Source: an uncultured Varibaculum sp. (lineage in GTDB: Bacteria > Actinomycetota > Actinomycetes > Actinomycetales > Actinomycetaceae). Taken from it: a DNA stretch of 9,103 nucleotides. The stretch spans positions 1-9,103 of the forward strand of contig CAMYAU010000067.1 of the NCBI GenBank assembly GCA_947253735.1, given 5' to 3'. Made by a program: the position numbers and the translations under genes. Positions within the stretch are counted from its first letter, which is position 1; each line of letters starts with the position of its first letter. Of this stretch, positions 1-7,936 are shown in pieces. The notes below the pieces were generated by a model that had not been told where the DNA came from, did not search any database, and saw only the letters and a program-made list of their open reading frames with translations.

Positions 1-684
1 CCGGTTATTCGATCCTTTCTTTTTCCTCGACAATTTTCTTTGCTCCCTAGCAAGTTTCTTGTCCAGTTTCCGTGTATCAGCTACACCCGCAATCTTTTCT
101 CCATCCGACGTAGTAATCAGACTCGAAATCCCTAAGTCGATACCAATAGCTTTGCCATCCTTGGACTTGGGAGGCTCTGGTATATCAATGCAGGTAAACA
201 CGATGAAGTATTTCCCGCTTGGGGCCTGTTTAATGGTGGCAGAAGTGATCCTGCCCTGGATAGGCCTACTTATCCGGGCTTTAACTAAACCAACCTTGGG
301 TATCCAAACGTGGGAGTCATCGACAATTTTTGCGTTAGTTGTGCGATAGGTTTCGCGAGACTTCTTTTTCTTAAACTTTGGAAAACCTACACCTTGTTTT
401 CTTCTTTTGGAAAAGTTGTCGAAAGCCCGATCCAGGTTACGAAGGGACTGTTGCAAGGCCGTAGAATCAGCCTCAGCAAGCCAAGCAGTATCCTCTCGCT
501 TTTTGAGCTGAGTCAGCATCTTGCAACATTTACTGTAATTAAGACACTTCTTCGTTTCTTTAAAAACTCTTATTTTTTCTTCTAGGAAATGGTTATACGC
601 CCATCTTGAGCAACCGAAATTGCGCGCAAAAAGCTCCTCTTGCCACCTCTTAGGGTACAAACGAAACTCAAACCCTTTTTCCAC
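1..684 (-). CDS. tnpB: TnpB (IS200/IS605 OrfB) RNA-guided endonuclease, N-terminal 228 aa, cut by window edge
   Basis: The minus-strand frame is open from an in-frame stop at 730-732 to the window edge and reads as a TnpB family transposon protein. The N-terminus carries the family opening FEFRLYPKRWQEELF (residues about 5-19) followed by GCSRWAYNHFLEEK, then a Lys/Arg-rich segment (KRRKQG, FPKFKKKKSRE), and the first RuvC motif GIDLGISSL with catalytic Asp at about residue 183. TnpB proteins are usually about 370-410 aa, so the RuvC Glu and last Asp and the zinc ribbon lie outside the window. The GTG at 684-682 is chosen because the family N-terminus starts right after it and AGGA lies just upstream, although the spacing is short. 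TnpB family members cut DNA guided by an RNA from the transposon's right end, which would lie left of this window. No frameshift or internal stop is seen in the visible part. No tnpA is visible; it could be absent or elsewhere. Confidence 0.9.
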   Translation of the reverse strand, partial: MEKGFEFRLYPKRWQEELFARNFGCSRWAYNHFLEEKIRVFKETKKCLNYSKCCKMLTQLKKREDTAWLAEADSTALQQSLRNLDRAFDNFSKRRKQGVGFPKFKKKKSRETYRTTNAKIVDDSHVWIPKVGLVKARISRPIQGRITSATIKQAPSGKYFIVFTCIDIPEPPKSKDGKAIGIDLGISSLITTSDGEKIAGVADTRKLDKKLAREQRKLSRKKKGSNNR

Positions 685-728
685 ACTTCCTATGTAGGGC
701 GCGCGGGGTTTCGCCAGCAACGGATGAT

Positions 729-745
729 GCTAACTTTTAGTAAGC
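729..745 (-). repeat. Imperfect hairpin upstream of tnpB, candidate IS200/IS605 left-end structure
   Basis: On the minus strand, GCTTACTAAAAGTTAGC folds into a seven-pair stem interrupted by one T-T mismatch, with an AAA loop. IS200/IS605 elements use subterminal imperfect hairpins, often with an unpaired T in the stem, for recognition by their TnpA. Its position 45 bases before the tnpB start and 42 bases after the hydrolase stop fits a left end, but this is inference. It is not followed by a T run, so it is not a convincing intrinsic terminator. The rest of 685-783 shows only a weak GC-rich inverted repeat (GGCG/CGCC) near 700-713. Confidence 0.35.
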
Positions 746-783
746 CTTATATTCCCCACGAGCAAATCCGGGCCTTGACGGCT

Positions 784-3700
784 CTAGGGATACACGTTGA
801 CGTGAACATGGTCGAAGTGCCCGGTGGTGGCGTTTTGATTGCTTGGTCCCCCATAACCGCCGTATTGCTTCCACTGGCCAGTGCTTCTAGTCCACATTTT
901 GCCCTGCCAGATGAGGTAGTAAACCTCTAGACGATCAGCATTATCTATCGCCCACTGCGCGAACTTATTACCATCCTCCAAGGCTTTCCCAGTAGCAGGA
1001 GTGCCAGAAGCAAACATATAGTCACAAGCATTCCCTCTCGGATGCCACTTAGCGTAAGTATCAGCAGGCCGCCAACACCCAATACCCTTAGGCGGATTAC
1101 CAAACCCGGCTTTAGCTGCCTCATCATAGAATCTCTTCATCCGAGGGGTGATCTTTCCATTCTTAGTGGTCGGATCCGGGACGGTGGCTTCCTGCGTGCC
1201 CGGAATCTGACCTAAAGAGGGGGCACTATCACTAGATACCGGGACCCTGCCCCCGCACGCAACCCACGCGTCGTGAGCTTTCTTTACTTCCTCACTACTT
1301 AAGCCCCCGTCGTTTGAACCGTTCGCGCTACCGCCGTCATTGCTCATACCTTCTTGAGGGGTTGCCTCTTTACCGGTGAAAATAAACTGGGTAGGCTCAA
1401 TAGCTACTCCATCTTGCTGGATCTCAAAATGCATATGAGCGCCCGTGACTCTACCAGTATGACCGGTTAGACCAATCTTAGTGCCCGCCTGAACCTTCTG
1501 ACCTGCTTTAACATTCATGCCGGACAGGTGACAGTACATAGTAGCCCATTGATGGCCTTTGAACGCACCGTGCTTGATCTTCACCGCGTTACCGCAAGTG
1601 CTATAAGGTTTAGCGAACTCAACCACGCCGGGTGCAGCCGCATACTGAGGTACGCCTTCTGCAAGCCCCAAGTCAACACCATTATGTTTCTTACGCTCCC
1701 CAGTTACCGGGTGTATCCGATAGCCGAACGGGGAAGTAATCTTAGGATTCGGCCCGGTATAAGGTTTAGAGAACTTCCCATCCCAGCCATATTCATTATC
1801 AACCGGTCTAGCCTCAAAGCCCCCGTCAGGCGACTTATGACCTATTGCAGGGACAGCCTCAAAATACCCTTTAAAGGCCGCATTTTGAGCCCCGCCACTA
1901 CTTTTATCCTTAGCATCGCCTGACCCTGGGCAGGGGAAAAACTCTTTATAAAGACCAAAAGTAGACTTTGCTCCCCCACCATTGCCATCTTTGCCAACCC
2001 CTGTGTGCGGGGTGTAAAGATACAAAACGCGGGCGGCATTATTCTTCGGGGTATAAGGCTCACCGCTTAAGTCTTTTGTGGGTTTGCCAATAGGAAGCGC
2101 ATTCTTAAAACTCCCCTTCTTGTAGTTTTGTACCTGGCGAGTCCCCCACCACACCTGGTTAAAGAAACCGAAATATTCAGCAGCACAAGCCTTACCATCC
2201 GGGCAACCATACCCCATAGCGTTACGCAGGTTACCTTGAGTTGCCTTGCTAACAAGAGACTGCTCAGCTTGCAGCCGCACCAAAATCCATTGCGCCTTCA
2301 CATCACAGGCTTTAGCGGTCTTATAAATAATTTCGCTAGGAAGCTCCTCCCCGCTAGACTCATATCCCTTACAGAACTGATCGGCTGGGCGAGAAGTAGT
2401 AGTTTGCTTATTCTTAGCCAGCCAAGACCCTTTCTTCTCTAAAAAGGCCTGGATCTGCTGCTGACTCATGCCCGGCCCGCCATAAACCGCGCTATCATCA
2501 AGGGGCTGATCTTTACTAAATTCCCCGCCAGCACAGCCAGGACCGCCTACGGCACCGCATTTAGTAAGCGCAGTAGCTCCCTGACCTGCAAGCTGGCGAG
2601 CGGGTGCTTCTTGGCCGTCATAGTCACCGGCAGATAGGTCACCGGCAGCTTTATAAACGTTCTCCCCGATAGATTTTCCATCATCCCATTCGGATTTGAT
2701 CTTGCCTAAAACCCCATCTGCTTTATCTTTAGCGGTCGTATGTAAAATCGCCCATTCGATAGCGCCAACTCGCTGGTCCACCCCAAAATCAGGGGTGTTA
2801 ACCTTACTAGCCACCTCAGAAACGAAAGAATACTCATCCCCCGATAAGGCACGCTGCTTACCGTCTGGGCCAGTAACCTTAATCGCATCCCCATCGGTAG
2901 GCGTGGTTTGCCCGCCAACACCAGATTGCTCTTGCTCAGTAGGGGCCACTACCTCATCTTCTTCACACTTTTCAGATACTTGCTGGCCGTTATACCACTT
3001 CGAGGCCTTATCAAACAGCTGCCCGGCTTTAGATTCGTCTATCCCATCTAGCGGCAACATTTGCAGGATTTTAGAGCCGATCTTTTTAGCCTTATCGTAT
3101 TCGCTTTGGTCTTGAATTTTGCGGTCCTTATCAGACTTTTTCCACCCGGAAGAAAAACGGAACGGGTCAGTGCCACTTCCCGCTACCCTATCTATTACAC
3201 ACGACAAGAACCGGTTAGAAGTAGACAAAGACTTGGCTTTATCCTCATCCAACACGCCCTCTTTAATATGCATCGGCCCCACACCAGTACCCAAAAGCCT
3301 GTCAGTGCCCACAGAGGCAGAAAGTGCTTCCTGATTTTCAGGGGCAGGACTAGGGCTGGGATCCTCGTTCAAAGAATGATCATCACTTGGGGAAGGAGAC
3401 GGGCTAAACGGGATAAGCGAGGAAGCAAAATGAGCAACCGCCGGTTTAACCTCAATAAACCCTTTAAAGGAGGCTTTAGTTACCCCACTAGGTACGGTGC
3501 CCGCGATAGCTTCTTTCGGGTAGGCCTTGGAAGAAGTTTGCGAAAAATATCCGTTAGATATGGCCCAATTGTCGAAGCCGTTAAGCTTATAGGTCGGCAG
3601 GTCACTCCCGCTAGATTTATTAACCTCAGAAGCAGAAGGAATATAGTCGGTGCTCGCCGTGTTATTAAACATCCGGTAATACTTAAATTGGGAAACATAA

Positions 3701-4794
3701 GAGGCGGGCTGAAGCCCAATATTTACTTTCCCACCCGGTTTAGGCGAATGAATAGTGTAAACCGCACCCCCATCTCCTTTACCGAGATAAATCATCACAT
3801 GCTGGGAAGAAGCCATCAGGTCCCCAGGTTTAGCTTCAGATAACGGTATCTCTTTGCCTTTAGCTTTTTGTGCCTGGGACTGGTGCGGAAGCACAAGACC
3901 TAAAGCGGTACGGTAAACCCCCATCGTGAACCCGGAACAGTCCCAACCTTTAGGGGTGTCCCCGCCCCAAAGATAGGGAACCCCGATCCAATGTTTAGCC
4001 ACCTCGATAACGCTGCCCGCATCCCCTTCCGGCAAGTTACCATCCGAGGTGCCCCCGTTGGTGTCTTGCATGGGTTTATCCATGATCGCGCTAGATGCAG
4101 CTATCGGCATGGCAGAAAAATCTTGAGTGTCCGAACCTAGAATATCTAGTTCCTCAGGCTTAGCAGCCATATCCTGCTTAGCAATAGTTTTGGCTGTATC
4201 AAGGGCCATTTTTTGCGGCAGGGAGAGCCCCGAAGTAAAAGTAGCAATCGCGAAACCGGGAATAACAATCACCAGCACCAAGGCGGCAGCAAGCAGCGCA
4301 CCGATAACCATCTTGACCCTAATACTGGCAGAGATCAGTTTCTTAGCAATCGGATTATTACCAACTGCTTTAACGATCTTGCCTGAGCCAGGAGCTGCAA
4401 TATTAGCGGCCATTGAGGCGGCTTTCACGCTACGGGTAGCCCGCTTGTCTGCCCGCTGTTTTCTTCTTTGCCTGGCCTGTTGGCGTTTCTCTTTACGCTC
4501 TTCCTCATTGGTTTTAGGCAGATTAGAGCTAGGGTATTTTTTACGTCCTGACGCATTTTGGGCAATTTTGCCAAGTTTTGAATTGCCGCTGCCCGTTTTA
4601 CCCTTAGAGCCAGGCTTTAGGGCGGAAGATAGCCCGTTGCCACCAGTTTTACTCACTTTAGAGCTATTAGCGCCCGGTTTTATAGATGACGCTAGCTTGC
4701 TGCCAGAAGTTTTAGGCTTCGGCATAGCGCCAGGAGCCCTACCCGCCCCCGTCTTCGGCTTAGGTAAAGGAGGAAGTTTCGACTGGTTAGCCAT
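784..4794 (-). CDS. Multi-domain VirB1-like peptidoglycan hydrolase of a conjugative T4SS (NlpC/P60 + LT-like + M23 + M15-like)
   Basis: This 1336-aa protein is predicted to open peptidoglycan so that the conjugation channel can cross the wall. Residues 1-150 are a basic, Pro/Gly/Ser-rich cytoplasmic tail, and one membrane segment lies at about 160-187. An NlpC/P60 domain (about 257-375) has Cys286 in WDCSGF, His332 in HVMIYLG and His349. A Pro/Ser linker follows (463-488), then a segment of unknown fold (about 495-760). At about 772-900 is a lytic-transglycosylase-like module with Glu844 in LQAEQSLV and the family-like GYGCPDG...FFNQVWW. An M23 (LytM) domain (about 1015-1138) has all metal-site motifs: His1037/Asp1041, His1089 and His1120/His1122. 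The C-terminal module (about 1212-1336) resembles the ARB_07466-type/M15 fold, with HxxGxAxD (His1251, Asp1258) and DHVHV (His1331). The ATG at 4794 has AGGGGG six bases upstream. The gene follows the VirB6-like gene by 10 bases. Known Gram-positive VirB1-like proteins usually carry two catalytic domains, so four is odd. The NlpC/P60 and M23 calls are firm; the LT and M15-like calls rest on motifs. Confidence 0.9.
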   Translation of the reverse strand: MANQSKLPPLPKPKTGAGRAPGAMPKPKTSGSKLASSIKPGANSSKVSKTGGNGLSSALKPGSKGKTGSGNSKLGKIAQNASGRKKYPSSNLPKTNEEERKEKRQQARQRRKQRADKRATRSVKAASMAANIAAPGSGKIVKAVGNNPIAKKLISASIRVKMVIGALLAAALVLVIVIPGFAIATFTSGLSLPQKMALDTAKTIAKQDMAAKPEELDILGSDTQDFSAMPIAASSAIMDKPMQDTNGGTSDGNLPEGDAGSVIEVAKHWIGVPYLWGGDTPKGWDCSGFTMGVYRTALGLVLPHQSQAQKAKGKEIPLSEAKPGDLMASSQHVMIYLGKGDGGAVYTIHSPKPGGKVNIGLQPASYVSQFKYYRMFNNTASTDYIPSASEVNKSSGSDLPTYKLNGFDNWAISNGYFSQTSSKAYPKEAIAGTVPSGVTKASFKGFIEVKPAVAHFASSLIPFSPSPSPSDDHSLNEDPSPSPAPENQEALSASVGTDRLLGTGVGPMHIKEGVLDEDKAKSLSTSNRFLSCVIDRVAGSGTDPFRFSSGWKKSDKDRKIQDQSEYDKAKKIGSKILQMLPLDGIDESKAGQLFDKASKWYNGQQVSEKCEEDEVVAPTEQEQSGVGGQTTPTDGDAIKVTGPDGKQRALSGDEYSFVSEVASKVNTPDFGVDQRVGAIEWAILHTTAKDKADGVLGKIKSEWDDGKSIGENVYKAAGDLSAGDYDGQEAPARQLAGQGATALTKCGAVGGPGCAGGEFSKDQPLDDSAVYGGPGMSQQQIQAFLEKKGSWLAKNKQTTTSRPADQFCKGYESSGEELPSEIIYKTAKACDVKAQWILVRLQAEQSLVSKATQGNLRNAMGYGCPDGKACAAEYFGFFNQVWWGTRQVQNYKKGSFKNALPIGKPTKDLSGEPYTPKNNAARVLYLYTPHTGVGKDGNGGGAKSTFGLYKEFFPCPGSGDAKDKSSGGAQNAAFKGYFEAVPAIGHKSPDGGFEARPVDNEYGWDGKFSKPYTGPNPKITSPFGYRIHPVTGERKKHNGVDLGLAEGVPQYAAAPGVVEFAKPYSTCGNAVKIKHGAFKGHQWATMYCHLSGMNVKAGQKVQAGTKIGLTGHTGRVTGAHMHFEIQQDGVAIEPTQFIFTGKEATPQEGMSNDGGSANGSNDGGLSSEEVKKAHDAWVACGGRVPVSSDSAPSLGQIPGTQEATVPDPTTKNGKITPRMKRFYDEAAKAGFGNPPKGIGCWRPADTYAKWHPRGNACDYMFASGTPATGKALEDGNKFAQWAIDNADRLEVYYLIWQGKMWTRSTGQWKQYGGYGGPSNQNATTGHFDHVHVNVYP
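1837..1881 (-). repeat. Linker motif copy B inside the hydrolase (residues 972-986)
   Basis: The encoded peptide AAFKGYFEAVPAIGH lies between the LT-like module and the M23 domain. A shorter, degenerate third copy follows immediately as GGFEARPVD (residues 991-999, about 1798-1824). The copies sit in linkers beside catalytic modules, which suggests either domain-shuffling scars or a short binding or anchoring motif. This is inference only. Confidence 0.65.
3430..3474 (-). repeat. Linker motif copy A inside the hydrolase (residues 441-455)
   Basis: The encoded peptide ASFKGFIEVKPAVAH lies between the NlpC/P60 domain and the Pro/Ser-rich linker. It matches copy B (residues 972-986) at 8 of 15 positions, with conservative changes at most others. 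The FKG codons give the palindrome CCTTTAAAGG at 3461-3470, also present in copy B. The function is unknown. Confidence 0.65.
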
Positions 4795-4800
4795 TGCCTA

Positions 4801-4806
4801 CCCCCT
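4801..4806 (-). promoter_or_regulatory. Strong RBS of the hydrolase gene, overlapping the upstream stop
   Basis: AGGGGG on the minus strand sits six bases before the ATG at 4794 and begins inside the TAG stop (4807-4805) of the VirB6-like gene. The arrangement suggests translational coupling of the two genes. Confidence 0.7.
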
Positions 4807-7800
4807 ATGGCCGTTTCGATGTAACGGTTGCTGGATGCTGAGTTGGTTTACTGCTGTGATAACCAGCGGTCGGAGCAGCAGGAGTTGGTTTAGAGCTGGT
4901 CCCTCCCCCAGTAATACTTGGCAAACTCGGAGCCGAACCGCCCGAATGCCTGGGCGCGTGCCCCCCACCAGAGCCAGGCAATACGGGAGCACTAGCAGCG
5001 GCAGCCCCCGTTGTCGGCCTAGACGGATTGAACGCCTTCAAGGGCGTAGGCATAGTCTGCTTAGCTTGCCGCGCCGAAGCCACATCACTTAAATGCTTAA
5101 CCTGAGCGCCAGTACCACCTCGAGCAGCCATCATTGAACCAGTCCAAGCCTTAATACCTGCCCCAGCCCTAAATACCCCGCGCTGGCCTTTAGTAGCAGC
5201 CCATTCTTGAGCGAACGCACTATTAGCCCAAGAAACCTTCTTACCCAGCTTCGTATTATTAGCAAACCAGTTATAACCGGCAGTAGCAGTGTTGCGAACC
5301 CCCGTCTTGGCGCGGGAAATACCCCGCCCAATAGCGGACTTCTTGTCCCACGCGGCTTGAGAGTTCTTTGCTGGTAGCGGCTCAGGCTCAGCATTCTTAG
5401 AGCCTTTTTGCCTATCCTGCATCGCTTTAGCCAGCTTATTGTTGCGCCGGTTTCTGCCAATACTTGCCCCAGCGCGAGATGCCAAGCCTCGCCCAGCAGA
5501 AGCCGCCTTAGCCGCTGCCGCGCCCGCCATAGCGCCCTTGAGCATACTTGAACCATTTGATCCCCAAGAAAGCGCGCCCTTAACAGATAGCGGGCTCGGC
5601 ATACCAATCTTCTTAAGCAGCATATTTAGCCCGATAATGGTAGCCCCTGGGGCAATACCTGCCCAAAGCACGCTAAAGGATGAATTAGCAGGCAAAATAC
5701 CTACCCCCACGTCCACCATGACCTTAGAAATAATGGTTACCACCGATACGGCAAGCATCATCACGGCGGCCACCCCGGAAAAACCAATCAGGGTGATAAA
5801 GACTTTCTTAAACTTTTCACCGGTATTGACCCCTGGAATAATCGCCGGGATAAGCATTAGGCCAAGCGCTAGCGTCATGAGCATTAGCGCAGCCTTAGCA
5901 ATAAGGATCGAAACACCCATCGCCGTGAAAATAGCGAAAACAATAGCCGAAGAAAGTAGATAAAGCACGCCGATACCGTAAAGACCTGCCCCCCAGGTCG
6001 GACTTTGTACCGACTGGATAAAAGAAGCCGCACCTTCACCAGCAGAGCCCTTATCTACTAGCTTAGCTAATGCCCCACCATCAGACGGTGCCCAATCAAA
6101 AGGCCCCCCATTGGGGTTATCGGTGGTGAGAGAACTTGAAGTTTCGTCACCCCCAGTGGAGGGGTCTAGTTGCAATAGCTGGCAAAACGAAGGCTGAGCA
6201 ACGCCTGTAGCAAACACTTTACTTTTTGTGTCATCTTCGTATGCCAAATTTAGAACATTTTTGAAATTATTCTTTGTTTCCTCGACATTCAGGTCTGAGT
6301 GCTTTGATTTCAGCGCATTAGCGTACCTATCTGCCATTGCGTCATGCTGATTAACAAATTTTTCCCCCACGTAATAACGCAAGTTATACATCGTCATGTC
6401 TTGGCCTTTTACAGCGCCATCGAGCTTATTGATGCCTAAGTTCTTCAGGAAGTAAACAGCCCATCTTGCTTGAAGGTTAGCTTCTTTTTCTAAATTATTC
6501 CCATCGTCCTTTTGAGTTCTTTTATTGGAGCACCAATCCTCAAAAGACTTAGCACCTCGTACTACGTCCCAATCTGCCTTACCCCTTGCATTCCTAAGAA
6601 CACCAGACCAGGCATCGTTCATGGCTGTCTTAACCGTCTTAGCGGGGGTTTTCGCTTTCGGATCTAAGTTCTTATCCTTCTTGGATCCTTCCCAAAAGGC
6701 CTTACAAGCCTGATCGCCCTTTGAAGAATCCTTTAGTAGCAGCTTGGCTTTGGGGTCCATTTTCCAGGTAGAGCCAGTGTTACGACAAGCAGTCCAGAAC
6801 ATTATCGCTTGATCTCGGTTTTTAGAGCCGCCTGCAACTCCGGCGGCAAACGCGTACCAACCAGACCTACCGGTGGTGTCGGGATAGTTAGAAGAATTCT
6901 TAAGGGTATATGCCTGGCGAAGAGCGCTTTGCTGCATCAAGGATTCAGCGGTGTGGCACCAAGTGTTAGAAACATCTATCTGTTCTTTTGCTGGCCCCGG
7001 CACGCTTCTGAACTGAATATTTTTCCACACTGGAATAGCTGAGGACTCCCAGATTTTTGACAAAGAGTCGATGATAACCGATGAGCTGCCAGACGCTTCT
7101 AAATCTCTAGGAGTTTTGTACAGTTTATGTAGGGTCTGAACATAATCATCACAACCAGTCGCCTTCTCTTTAGTTCCGCTTTTATTTGCTGAGGACAAAG
7201 CACCATCAGCGACAGTTGCAACTGAGGTGCCCACTTTATCTACTACGCTTACAATCCCGCCGACAACTTTCTTGGAAGGGCTACCCCCGGCTGCTGCGCC
7301 AAAGACTAGAAAAGCAATAAAACCGGTAACGCAAACTTTGCCCAGCAGGTCTTTTAACGGGCCGTATCCACCGGTTTTTCGGGACTTATTAAATGCGTAA
7401 AAAACGTTAGCCCCAATAAGGATTGCGACAATAGAGGATGCTCCCGCAGCTCCGGTGAACATTGCTTTGCCGATATTAGCGAGCACTCCGTCAATCTTGC
7501 TGCCGATAGTCCCGTACACGTCTACCGAAGAAGAGAGGTTAACGGTGGTGGCAGTAAAGGACCAGAGCGCATCCCCAAATTGCATGATCGAGCGAGCCAT
7601 AGTTGATAGGCCGGAAGACTCCGCGTCTCCCCTATCCCACGCGCCCGATGAATAGCGGCTGTGGTAGTTACCAGTCAGCCCGTTCCAGCGCAGCACTGGC
7701 AGATAGGTATTGGCCATCTCAATATCTTTTTTGCCGCCCTCAGGGTCGCCCCCCACCCTTCTGTCAATAGCGTCCTTTCCCTCTTCCTTGTTCTTATTGT

Positions 7801-7936
7801 CGGCACTGACGATGCTTTGCTGGTGGGTATCTAAAGGCGCAGCGCTAGCGGTAGGCAGGGCAAACACGAGAGAAAAAAGGATCGCTAAAGCTACAAGTAA
7901 AGCCCGCACTACCCTAAAATGTTTAACTTTTCGCAT
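4805..7936 (-). CDS. VirB6/TrbL-like polytopic T4SS channel protein with large extracellular region
   Basis: About 1043 aa from the ATG at 7936. This start is preferred because it begins a classic signal peptide (MRKVKHF, hydrophobic core, PTASAAP cleavage region) and has GAGGG and GAGG upstream. A 5' extension to the ATG at 7960 would add eight residues, lacks a good RBS, and would overlap the previous gene by 38 rather than 14 bases. In the 1043-aa numbering, membrane segments lie at about 159-182 and 196-217. Then comes a largely hydrophilic region of about 400 residues (about 230-645) with cysteines at 262, 327, 384, 411, 469 and 585, and then a cluster of hydrophobic segments at 648-681, 682-703, 710-737 and 752-773. 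The last 270 residues are a basic, Ala/Gly/Pro-rich cytoplasmic tail. This pattern and the T4SS neighbours fit the VirB6/TrbL group of inner-membrane channel subunits, but no short diagnostic motif exists, so the family call is by topology and context. Confidence 0.8.
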   Translation of the reverse strand: MRKVKHFRVVRALLVALAILFSLVFALPTASAAPLDTHQQSIVSADNKNKEEGKDAIDRRVGGDPEGGKKDIEMANTYLPVLRWNGLTGNYHSRYSSGAWDRGDAESSGLSTMARSIMQFGDALWSFTATTVNLSSSVDVYGTIGSKIDGVLANIGKAMFTGAAGASSIVAILIGANVFYAFNKSRKTGGYGPLKDLLGKVCVTGFIAFLVFGAAAGGSPSKKVVGGIVSVVDKVGTSVATVADGALSSANKSGTKEKATGCDDYVQTLHKLYKTPRDLEASGSSSVIIDSLSKIWESSAIPVWKNIQFRSVPGPAKEQIDVSNTWCHTAESLMQQSALRQAYTLKNSSNYPDTTGRSGWYAFAAGVAGGSKNRDQAIMFWTACRNTGSTWKMDPKAKLLLKDSSKGDQACKAFWEGSKKDKNLDPKAKTPAKTVKTAMNDAWSGVLRNARGKADWDVVRGAKSFEDWCSNKRTQKDDGNNLEKEANLQARWAVYFLKNLGINKLDGAVKGQDMTMYNLRYYVGEKFVNQHDAMADRYANALKSKHSDLNVEETKNNFKNVLNLAYEDDTKSKVFATGVAQPSFCQLLQLDPSTGGDETSSSLTTDNPNGGPFDWAPSDGGALAKLVDKGSAGEGAASFIQSVQSPTWGAGLYGIGVLYLLSSAIVFAIFTAMGVSILIAKAALMLMTLALGLMLIPAIIPGVNTGEKFKKVFITLIGFSGVAAVMMLAVSVVTIISKVMVDVGVGILPANSSFSVLWAGIAPGATIIGLNMLLKKIGMPSPLSVKGALSWGSNGSSMLKGAMAGAAAAKAASAGRGLASRAGASIGRNRRNNKLAKAMQDRQKGSKNAEPEPLPAKNSQAAWDKKSAIGRGISRAKTGVRNTATAGYNWFANNTKLGKKVSWANSAFAQEWAATKGQRGVFRAGAGIKAWTGSMMAARGGTGAQVKHLSDVASARQAKQTMPTPLKAFNPSRPTTGAAAASAPVLPGSGGGHAPRHSGGSAPSLPSITGGGTSSKPTPAAPTAGYHSSKPTQHPATVTSKRP

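Noticed and set aside
59..585. Plus-strand open frames opposite tnpB
   Set aside because: The minus strand encodes recognisable TnpB motifs over the same bases.
729..745. Rho-independent terminator after the hydrolase gene
   Set aside because: The stem is short with a mismatch and is not followed by a T run on the minus strand.
746..751. TATAAG on the minus strand as a -10 box for tnpB
   Set aside because: No acceptable -35 hexamer lies at 16-18 bases, where the sequence is GC-rich.
3461..3470. Palindrome CCTTTAAAGG at 3461-3470 and 1868-1877 as a protein-binding operator pair
   Set aside because: Both copies fall inside coding sequence and are explained by the codons of the repeated Phe-Lys-Gly motif.
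3061..3843. Plus-strand open frame of 260 codons, Arg-rich
   Set aside because: It is antisense to the NlpC/P60 and linker coding, and the translated sequence resembles no known protein.
4127..5092. Long plus-strand open frame of 321 codons
   Set aside because: It lies antisense to the hydrolase N-terminus and the VirB6-like C-terminal tail. Its composition mirrors the low-complexity coding on the other strand, and it crosses a gene boundary.
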